Origin: JAGOTP01 sp964567995
GTDB taxonomy: Bacteria > Patescibacteriota > Patescibacteriia > 2-12-FULL-60-25
Reading direction: 5' to 3'
Length of the DNA stretch: 64,000 nt
Assembly (NCBI GenBank): GCA_964567995.1
Contig: CAZMOB010000002.1
Coordinates: forward strand, 1 to 64,000
The position numbers and the translations under genes are program-made. The notes below the pieces were generated by a model. The model had not been told where the DNA came from. It searched no databases and saw only the letters and a list, made by a program, of their open reading frames with translations. Each line of letters starts with the position of its first letter. Positions within the stretch are counted from its first letter, which is position 1. Below are positions 1-6,543 of this stretch, piece after piece.

Positions 1-64
1 CAGTTGGTAGAGCGCTGCATTCGCATTGCAGAGGTCAGGGGTTCGACTCCCCTTCAGTCCACCA
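1..64 (+). tRNA. tRNA-Ala (CGC), 5' end outside window
   Basis: The D-arm to CCA end of a tRNA is present. The anticodon stem CTGCA/TGCAG encloses the loop TTCGCAT, giving anticodon CGC (reads GCG, alanine). The T-arm is AGGGG/CCCCT with loop TTCGACT, followed by acceptor strand, discriminator A and an encoded CCA. The acceptor base at position 70 is T, compatible with the G3:U70 alanine identity pair, although the 5' half of the acceptor stem lies outside the window. Confidence 0.93.
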
Positions 65-100
65 ACAAAATGACCACGACTATTCGTGGTCATTTTGTTT
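65..100 (+). terminator. Intrinsic terminator after tRNA-Ala(CGC)
   Basis: A 14-bp perfect stem (65-78 with 85-98) closes a six-base loop and ends in a T-rich tail, directly after the tRNA. Confidence 0.85.
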
Positions 101-133
101 AAGTGATCTTCGTTAGATTGATAGCAAGATGAG

Positions 134-319
134 ATGACGGCGTTATGCTCTCTAATGACCCCATTGATTTCAAAAGTAGAGAATGAATATTCTCTGAGCT
201 GGCGAGATGTGATTTTTATGATCCTTTTATACTCCAGCATCGTTTACTTAATCACCTCGTTTTATTGCCGTCTACCTAGAAAATTCAGAGTGAAGGCTAT
301 GATGAGTAGCCATGAATGA
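134..319 (+). CDS. Possible small membrane protein (61 aa)
   Basis: The frame could encode a 61-residue peptide with one hydrophobic stretch at about residues 26-45 (FMILLYSSIVYLITSFY) followed by a basic tail, the layout of a single-pass membrane peptide. There is no SD and no recognisable family, and the base composition is that of the surrounding intergenic DNA. It may be a chance frame. Confidence 0.25.
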   Translation: MTALCSLMTPLISKVENEYSLSWRDVIFMILLYSSIVYLITSFYCRLPRKFRVKAMMSSHE

Positions 320-553
320 GCCGCGCGATACCGTTGTAATCCAGGAATGAATAACGGGCGAGCAAAGCGAGCTTACGCGAAGCGTCACATCGGAAGCTCA
401 GTGGCGAGCGAGACGGGTCCTATGCGAAGATGTCATTAGAAAATACTTTTTCAGGTGAGAGTCGGATATGTTGGCAAATGGTCGATGTGTCGGCCTACCC
501 GTTGCCTCCAGCAAAAACGGTCACTCACCAAGCCGAATAGCACTACCTTTATG

Positions 554-569
554 TGTTTCACGTGAAACT
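554..569. promoter_or_regulatory. parS-like ParB-binding site 1
   Basis: This 16-mer matches the widespread bacterial parS consensus TGTTTCACGTGAAACA at 15 of 16 positions (last base T instead of A). It lies 139 bp before the perfect copy at 693. Confidence 0.75.
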
Positions 570-692
570 AATATGCTAAGGAGAATTCGAGCACCTGACT
601 GTAGTAGGTCTAGCCATCCACTCAAAACTCAAAAGAAAAATTCTTGCTAGATTTAAACGAGTCTCGAAATGAGATACTCAGGAACAGGTCTT

Positions 693-708
693 TGTTTCAC
701 GTGAAACA
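693..708. promoter_or_regulatory. parS ParB-binding site 2 (perfect)
   Basis: This is a perfect 16-bp palindrome TGTTTCACGTGAAACA, identical to the consensus bound by chromosomal ParB. parS sites cluster near the origin in most bacteria, which agrees with the DnaA boxes 130-300 bp downstream. Confidence 0.88.
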
Positions 709-829
709 GATCCTATTCTAGTTCAAATCCATCTTCCCCAGATGCTCAGTGGTTAGCGCGTCTATAAAACCACCTATTTGTTAGTGATGGAAAGTAATTC
801 GTAGACAGCTCGCTTTTAAGGCAACTATG

Positions 830-1000
830 GAAAATGTATCCACATGACTTTAGGGTAAAAATCCTCTATTTTATAGCTATTCACAGGATTATCCGTAATA
901 TATACATCTTATACACATAATATCAACAGCAGTAAATGTTTATTTTACGACTCTTAAACAAGATCAGAATCTAGCGTAAAAATGAACTGTGGATAAAACG
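830..1000. other. DnaA-box cluster, candidate oriC
   Basis: Two perfect matches to TTATNCACA occur at 909-917 (plus) and 988-996 (minus, TTATCCACA). One-mismatch copies lie at 836-844 and 877-885, and a weaker one at 889-897, all in A+T-rich DNA beside the parS pair. This is the composition expected of a DnaA-dependent origin. The dnaA and dnaN genes are not in the window, so the call rests on sequence motifs alone. Confidence 0.6.
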
Positions 1001-1084
1001 TGTATTATTTTCCGGTCACGAATCGGCGTAAAATGAGTTCCGGTTCTTGAAACAATCAGTGAGGACGTTTCAAACGAAAGGCGC

Positions 1085-1090
1085 TATACT
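1085..1090 (+). promoter_or_regulatory. -10 box of the surface operon (leaderless start)
   Basis: A TATACT hexamer ends only six bases before the ATG at 1097, so transcription would begin at or next to the start codon. No SD is present. The same arrangement, including the preceding GC dinucleotide, is found before the gene at 9454. Confidence 0.55.
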
Positions 1091-1096
1091 AGCTGT

Positions 1097-2020
1097 ATGA
1101 AGCTCTTTCCGGTGCTGGGGTTGGTGTTCTGTTACTGTGTGTTTGGTTTGTGGCAAGCACAGGCCATGACGAGTCTCAACTATCAGATTCCTTGGGATTC
1201 GATTAATACCGGTGGGAATGAATCAGGCACAAGTACAGCCTATTTATTGTACGACACAATTGGTCAGACGGGGGCGGGCGTGGGTACTAGCACGAGCTAT
1301 AGATTGGAGAATGGATATCGTGAACCCGGCGCAGAGGTTCGATTGTCGTTTATTGCCTATGGCCAGTCAGCCAGTATCTCAACGGAGTACAGCCTCTTTG
1401 ATACGAGTCCGACACGCGTGACGGTGTCTTCGGTTACCGGTTTTTCGGCGGGAGACTATATCGCTGTTATTCAAGATCGTGGATATGGAGCGCTGGTTGC
1501 AGTTGGAAGGATTACGTCCGTCGGCGGGAGTGCTCTCACGGTTGATCGGTGGGATGGTGACTCGGGATTGATGGCGGGTGTGCCAGCGGGTGGTGACGAT
1601 GTTGTGGTGAAACTTGATTCGGCCGCCGTTCCATTCGGAACCATGACTGTTGGAAGTGAGCGGACGGCGGTCGTAGGAGGTTCTGTTCAGTCTTCAGCGG
1701 TCGGTGGTCATACGGTCTATCTCCAAGCGAATGGAAATCTTGCGTTAGAAGGTGGAGTGGGATCGATTACGCCAGTGACGGATGGAACGGTCTCGAGTAG
1801 TGCGGAAGAGTATGGAGCCGAAACAATTGGTCCGCGCGCGGTTGCTCCGATGACGGATCTTGGGGTGACGAGTACATTACGCGCGATTGTGACAAGTCCT
1901 GTATCGGCGACGACGGTGCCGGATCGGTTCGCGTTGCTGTTCAAATTAGGTGTCACGTCGGCGACGGCGCCAGGAGCGTATAGTCAGACGATCTATGTAA
2001 CGCTCACATCCAATTTCTAG
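1097..2020 (+). CDS. Secreted protein of unknown function (307 aa)
   Basis: The N-terminus is a signal peptide: basic MK, a hydrophobic core to about residue 20, and a likely cleavage after AQA. The mature part is rich in Ser, Thr, Gly and Val with many short beta-like segments and no long hydrophobic stretch, so it is probably exported and extracellular. No catalytic motif is recognised. The stop codon is one base before the start of the next gene, and all three genes to 6443 look like one transcript starting from a leaderless promoter. It is probably a subunit of a surface structure made together with the two following anchored proteins. Confidence 0.75.
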   Translation: MKLFPVLGLVFCYCVFGLWQAQAMTSLNYQIPWDSINTGGNESGTSTAYLLYDTIGQTGAGVGTSTSYRLENGYREPGAEVRLSFIAYGQSASISTEYSLFDTSPTRVTVSSVTGFSAGDYIAVIQDRGYGALVAVGRITSVGGSALTVDRWDGDSGLMAGVPAGGDDVVVKLDSAAVPFGTMTVGSERTAVVGGSVQSSAVGGHTVYLQANGNLALEGGVGSITPVTDGTVSSSAEEYGAETIGPRAVAPMTDLGVTSTLRAIVTSPVSATTVPDRFALLFKLGVTSATAPGAYSQTIYVTLTSNF

Positions 2021-2021
2021 T

Positions 2022-2987
2022 ATGCGCTCTTTGAGATCTTTTTTTGTAAACGTAGGAGCAGCGCTTCTGATAGGCACAGCCGTCTTGAGTTTCGGCTCGA
2101 GCGCACAAGCGCTGTCCTTGTCACCAGCGATTCTCGATCTTCAAGCTGAGCCGGGTGAGACGAAAACGGCGGCCATTACTCTGACCAACGATGAATCCTT
2201 GCCGCTGATCGTTTCTTCATCGATTCAAAAGTTTTTGCCGCTTGGAACATCTGGGCAGCAGCGATTTTTGTCGCCCGCCGATCTGACAGGCTTACCGAGT
2301 TGGACATTGGTTGGAATGAGCGATCAGGTCTGGCAGCCGGGTGAAACGCGGACGATTCCCATTCAGATTCGGGTTCCGATCGAAGCCGAACGGGGTGGGG
2401 CGTATGAAGCCCTCTTCTTTTCTGGGACGCCGCAAACGGCGGGATTGGGATCGGAGATCGGGATTCGTTCAAGGATTGGGACGCTAGTTCTGCTCACGGT
2501 TGGAACAAGCGAAGCGACAGATGCCGTGGTGACGGAGTGGCAGCTTCTTGATCCAAAGATTCAATCCGGAGTACGTGGTACGGTTCAGTTGGGACTCAAA
2601 AACGCTGGACGAACGCACGTCGTACCAAAGGGAGACGTCGTTGTGCGAGGAATGCTTGGAAATGAAGTCATGCGAGTCCCGATCAATCCGTCCGGAGCGC
2701 GGATCTTGCCGGCCAGTGAGCGCGTTTTTGATGTGTCAATTGGTCAGCCGATCCGCGGACAAGGCAGACTCGGGATCGGAGACGAGCTGGCCGCTCTGGG
2801 ATTGGGACGGTATGCAATCTCACTAGAAGGGATAGAAGGATTGCGACAAAATCCATCACCACTTCGGCTAACGGTCATTCCTTGGCGTTCTCTGATTCTG
2901 TTATTCATCCTCCTTGGTGGAATCGTCGGGCTCTTCCGAGCGTATCGTCGCTCCCTCATCCGAGCCTTGGGGCGACCTCGCGGCTAA
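2022..2987 (+). CDS. Membrane-anchored extracellular Ig-like protein (321 aa)
   Basis: A signal peptide (about residues 1-30, ending SAQA) is followed by an Ig-like region whose start (LSLSPAILDLQAEPGETKTA) resembles the beta-sandwich in DUF916/COG1470-type cell-surface proteins, which begin with a 'PGE...' turn. A C-terminal hydrophobic segment (about 290-308, LILLFILLGGIVGLF) and a basic tail (RAYRRSLIRALGRPRG) anchor it in the membrane with the bulk outside. It starts one base after the upstream stop and ends three bases before the next ATG, so translation is probably coupled. The family assignment is by general resemblance only. Confidence 0.7.
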   Translation: MRSLRSFFVNVGAALLIGTAVLSFGSSAQALSLSPAILDLQAEPGETKTAAITLTNDESLPLIVSSSIQKFLPLGTSGQQRFLSPADLTGLPSWTLVGMSDQVWQPGETRTIPIQIRVPIEAERGGAYEALFFSGTPQTAGLGSEIGIRSRIGTLVLLTVGTSEATDAVVTEWQLLDPKIQSGVRGTVQLGLKNAGRTHVVPKGDVVVRGMLGNEVMRVPINPSGARILPASERVFDVSIGQPIRGQGRLGIGDELAALGLGRYAISLEGIEGLRQNPSPLRLTVIPWRSLILLFILLGGIVGLFRAYRRSLIRALGRPRG

Positions 2988-2990
2988 TCT

Positions 2991-5900
2991 ATGGTTGTTT
3001 GGCGCTTTGTTCTTTCGATCCTCTTCGCTCTGTGTATCAGTGCGTTTTTTGGGGCGTCCGTGCAAGCAGCGAGTCTGTCGAATGTGTCTTTTTGGTTGAC
3101 GCGTCAAGCGGTGGCGACGTCCACAGATGTGGAGGTCTCGTTTATTACTCCAACCGGGATCAACGGACCGACGGATACGATTTTGTTTGAGTTCCCTGGT
3201 AGTTTTGATGTGAGTACTCTGGTGGCGAGTGATGTGTCATTAAGTTTTGGGCCGATCACGGGGTATGAATATACGACGAGTGTTGCAGCGTTGCCAGGAG
3301 TAAATATTTGGGGCTGGTCGCGAACCGGAAATCAATTGTTACTTACTCCACCGACGAACAGCGGGGTAGGGGCTATTTCAACGAACCAGCGAATCACGAT
3401 TCGTCTAGGTCTGTGGGCTGGGGGTGTGCATCGGGTCGTTACCCCGTCTCTCGCTGGAATCTATGCCTTGGCGATCGCAGGCGCGTTTGGTGATCAAGGG
3501 GCTGGGTATGCGGAAGTTCGGGCAAGTGATGGTTTAGCAGTATCCGTAACGATTCCAGCGCCAAGCGGCGGAGGTGGGGGTGGTGGTGGAGGTGGAGGTG
3601 GAGGTGGAGGTGGAGGGGGCGGAGGCGGTCCAGCCGTGACGTTTGATGGAACAGCGCCGGTTATCAGTAATTTGCGGGTAGAAAACATCACGACGGGCGA
3701 AGCGCTTGTCCGTTGGTCGACGGATGAATCGGCGGATGCGTACGTTGAATATGGATTGTCGGCGGGTGTTTATACGCTTGGTTGGTTAGCCAGAGCCGAT
3801 CGTCGAACGACGCATGAACTCTTGTTGGAGCGATTGAACCCAGCAACGGAATATCATCTTCGTGTTCGGGCGCGAGATGCAGTGGGGAATACCACCTGGA
3901 GTCGTGATGTGGGATTTTCGACGCTGTCCGTGTCGGCCCCAGTCCCAGCGTTTCGTATTACGGATATCGAGGTGGCGTATGTGGATGATCATCAGGCGGT
4001 CATTCGTTGGGCGACGAACGCCGATGCCATCGGTGGCATTTTGTTAGATACAGCTCTGGGGGAGCGGGTTATTTCAGAGGTGACTGGTGGACGTGGACAT
4101 GCCGTGACGATCACGGGATTGACCCCGGCAACGACCTATTTGTTTCGTGTGACAGCTGTACCGACAGGCGGCGAACGCTTAACGGTCACTGGTCCTGGAT
4201 TTCGTACGACGGATGATCGTACACCTCCATCTAACGTGTCAGGCTTTCGCGCGACCTATCGACCGGTTTCGGGTTCGGTTGAACTGAATTGGACGAATCC
4301 GACGGATCCAGACTTCCGACGTGTCATCGTGACGCGTTTACTGCTATCTGGTGGAGAGGTGGTCGTGTGTATTACGAGCGAGACACGGTGTGAGGACATT
4401 CCGCCGAGCGGTCTCACGACGATCGTCTATCGAGCAGTCGCGCAGGATGTGACAGGGAATAACGCGAGCGGTGCGTTGGCGAGCGTGACGATCCCTGCTT
4501 TGGTATCACCGCCCACAACCGCGCCTCCGCTTGTGACACCGCCGATCGGTGAGGATCCTGTGGCCCCGGTCCTTCCACCAGCTGGTCCGCCAACAGCTCC
4601 ACCAACGACTCCACCAGGTCCGAGCGTAGGTGCAGGGGCTGGAGCCGTTCTCCCACCGATTCTTGTACCAGTTGGACCAGGTGCAGTTGGAGATGTGGGA
4701 GGAGCCGGTGCGGGGGTGGCTGCGCCAGGAGATGCGGGTGTGACCGGTGGTCCTGGGGCGAGTCCGGATCCAGGCATAGGCGAGCCGGTTGGAGGTGCTG
4801 GTGTTGTAGGAGGAGGGGAAGAGTTGCATTTGACCCCAGAATTTTTTCTTTCAGAGGCGGTTCCGGCTGTGCCTGATCAGGCAGGCGTTCGTTCCGCTTT
4901 GATCGGTCGACCGATTCAGATTCGGTTGCCAATCATCGGATCACCGACCTCATTTCGCCAAGCGCAACTCCAGACGGGCGATGGTTCCATCTATCAATTC
5001 GCGTATCGTGAGTCTATCGGTGCCTTCGTATCGGATATCACGCTTGATCCTGCTCGAGGAGCAGAGACGTCCGTTCAAATCCAGGTGATCGCGACGGATG
5101 GTCGGAGATGGGAAGGTCGCTTTCCTTTCCGTCTTGTGCCAGCGGCGCGCGTGTTGGATGTGAGCGATCGAGATCGTGTCGCTACTGTTCCAGGGGCTAC
5201 AATCGAAATCATCGCTCTGTCTTCGGGAGAGTTGGTTGGTCGGTTGGAGGCGGATGCGAGCGGACGGTATGCCGAGATTCTGCCGAATGGACGGTATCGT
5301 CTACGTGTAACGAAAGCGGGTTTTCGTTCGACGGAGCGAGAGGTGCGTGTGGAAACAGGAATTTTGGGACAAGATGTAGAACTCCAACGAGAACTCAGAT
5401 CGCTCTTCGAGGTAGTGGATCCGAATCGTTCCGTGGGGGAAAATATCGCTGCGTTAGGTTCAGAGGCTGCGTTGGCGGTTCGTGTCGGATTAGAGCAGGT
5501 ACGAACGCCAGAGGTCCAAGCTGTGACGCGTGAGATCGTGGTACCGGCGACGGTGGTTGCAACTGTTGGAGTGACGGCTACGGCCGTGTCCGGTTTCAAT
5601 GCGGTGAACTACGTACGTTACATTTTTACGCAACCGTTCTTGCTTATCCGTCGACGCAAGCGAAAGTCATGGGGAGTCGTTTATAATGCACTGACGAAAC
5701 AGCCGATTGAGCTCGCTATCGTTCGCTTGATGAAGGCGGGGACGAATTTCGCTCTGCAGACCCGCATTACGGATGCAGAAGGACGATTTTCCTTCTTCGT
5801 GCCAGTTGGTTCCTATACGATCCGTATCCAGAAGCCGGGGTACACCTACCCGACCACCTATCTCAAAGATGAGCGGACGGATGTTGATTTTGTCGATTTG

Positions 5901-6443
5901 TATCACGGGGAAGAATTGAAGGTCACACAACCAGCGACCATTTCACCAAATATTCCGATTGATCCAATTATCAAAGAAGAAACGCCGGCCGCCATCATCC
6001 GAAAACGTCGTTGGCGTCAGTTGCAATCGCTCGTGGGGATCGGAGGAATCATCTTCTCGATCGTCGCGATCATTATCAATCCGACACCGCTCATGGTGGG
6101 ATTCGCTGTATTTCAGATAGCGACCTATGCGCTCTTTTATCGTCTGGCCGTGCCGCCTGCACCCAAGCGTTGGGGTATCGTCTACGATTCCGATGGTAAG
6201 CGGCCCTTGGCCAAGGCGATCATTCGTATCTTTGATAAGCGCTTTAACAAGTTGTTGGAAACACAAATTACCGGTCGGGATGGAACGTATGGGTTTTTCG
6301 CAGCGAAAGGCCGATATTACCTGACAGCTGAAAAGCCGGGCTATGAACGCTACCTTTCTGCTGAACTTGATCTCACCCAGGCAAAGGATACCTATATCGA
6401 TCAACGATTTACGCTGAAACAAGCCAATACCGCACTCAAATAA
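2991..6443 (+). CDS. Giant surface protein with fibronectin-III-like and carboxypeptidase-regulatory-like domains (1150 aa)
   Basis: Order seen: signal peptide (1-26); N-terminal beta domain; poly-glycine tract of about 24 residues (near 190-215); three fibronectin-III-like modules (about 220-310, 320-405, 410-500; each with a W near the start and the 'L.P.T.Y..RV.A' signature in the first two); a Pro/Thr then Gly/Ala/Val-rich linker (about 505-620); a beta region; then three prealbumin/carboxypeptidase-regulatory-like modules (about 725-790, 890-960, 1060-1140). Hydrophobic segments lie near 850-875 and 1020-1060. It is the last gene of a three-gene operon. It is likely a long cell-surface stalk or adhesin; no enzyme motif is seen. 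Confidence 0.78.
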   Translation: MVVWRFVLSILFALCISAFFGASVQAASLSNVSFWLTRQAVATSTDVEVSFITPTGINGPTDTILFEFPGSFDVSTLVASDVSLSFGPITGYEYTTSVAALPGVNIWGWSRTGNQLLLTPPTNSGVGAISTNQRITIRLGLWAGGVHRVVTPSLAGIYALAIAGAFGDQGAGYAEVRASDGLAVSVTIPAPSGGGGGGGGGGGGGGGGGGGGGPAVTFDGTAPVISNLRVENITTGEALVRWSTDESADAYVEYGLSAGVYTLGWLARADRRTTHELLLERLNPATEYHLRVRARDAVGNTTWSRDVGFSTLSVSAPVPAFRITDIEVAYVDDHQAVIRWATNADAIGGILLDTALGERVISEVTGGRGHAVTITGLTPATTYLFRVTAVPTGGERLTVTGPGFRTTDDRTPPSNVSGFRATYRPVSGSVELNWTNPTDPDFRRVIVTRLLLSGGEVVVCITSETRCEDIPPSGLTTIVYRAVAQDVTGNNASGALASVTIPALVSPPTTAPPLVTPPIGEDPVAPVLPPAGPPTAPPTTPPGPSVGAGAGAVLPPILVPVGPGAVGDVGGAGAGVAAPGDAGVTGGPGASPDPGIGEPVGGAGVVGGGEELHLTPEFFLSEAVPAVPDQAGVRSALIGRPIQIRLPIIGSPTSFRQAQLQTGDGSIYQFAYRESIGAFVSDITLDPARGAETSVQIQVIATDGRRWEGRFPFRLVPAARVLDVSDRDRVATVPGATIEIIALSSGELVGRLEADASGRYAEILPNGRYRLRVTKAGFRSTEREVRVETGILGQDVELQRELRSLFEVVDPNRSVGENIAALGSEAALAVRVGLEQVRTPEVQAVTREIVVPATVVATVGVTATAVSGFNAVNYVRYIFTQPFLLIRRRKRKSWGVVYNALTKQPIELAIVRLMKAGTNFALQTRITDAEGRFSFFVPVGSYTIRIQKPGYTYPTTYLKDERTDVDFVDLYHGEELKVTQPATISPNIPIDPIIKEETPAAIIRKRRWRQLQSLVGIGGIIFSIVAIIINPTPLMVGFAVFQIATYALFYRLAVPPAPKRWGIVYDSDGKRPLAKAIIRIFDKRFNKLLETQITGRDGTYGFFAAKGRYYLTAEKPGYERYLSAELDLTQAKDTYIDQRFTLKQANTALK
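3567..3632 (+). repeat. GGAGGT hexanucleotide repeat coding poly-glycine
   Basis: A run of GGT/GGA/GGG codons with a core of tandem GGAGGT units encodes about 24 glycines. Because the unit is six bases, slippage would change linker length without shifting the frame. Confidence 0.85.
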
Positions 6444-6543
6444 AACTCCACAGTTCGTACACAAGTTATACACATTAAGCAAGTCACAGGTTGTCCACAC
6501 AGGGGTTTCAGGTTCAATCGGCTTAGCTTAGCCAAAAAGAAGG
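6444..6543. promoter_or_regulatory. Intergenic region with two DnaA-box-like sites
   Basis: A perfect TTATACACA occurs at 6466-6474 and TTGTCCACA (one mismatch) at 6491-6499, in the 100 bases between two surface-protein genes. They could tie expression of the 956-aa protein to DnaA, titrate DnaA near the origin, or be chance. Confidence 0.35.

Larger units (their letters stand above)
320..1096. other. Gene-poor region: candidate replication origin and partition sites
   Basis: No convincing gene is seen in these 777 bases. The left half holds two parS-like palindromes; the right half (about 830-1000) is A+T-rich and holds several DnaA-box-like 9-mers. Most native genes to the right (surface block, leuS, recA, ftsK, rpoBC) run rightward, as expected for a leading strand leaving an origin here. 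The origin assignment is an inference. Confidence 0.6.

Noticed and set aside
468..650. 60-codon frame near the origin
   Set aside because: It contains a parS-like site, has no SD, and its composition is not gene-like.
3494..3691. Antisense poly-proline frame
   Set aside because: Simple complement of the poly-glycine repeat.
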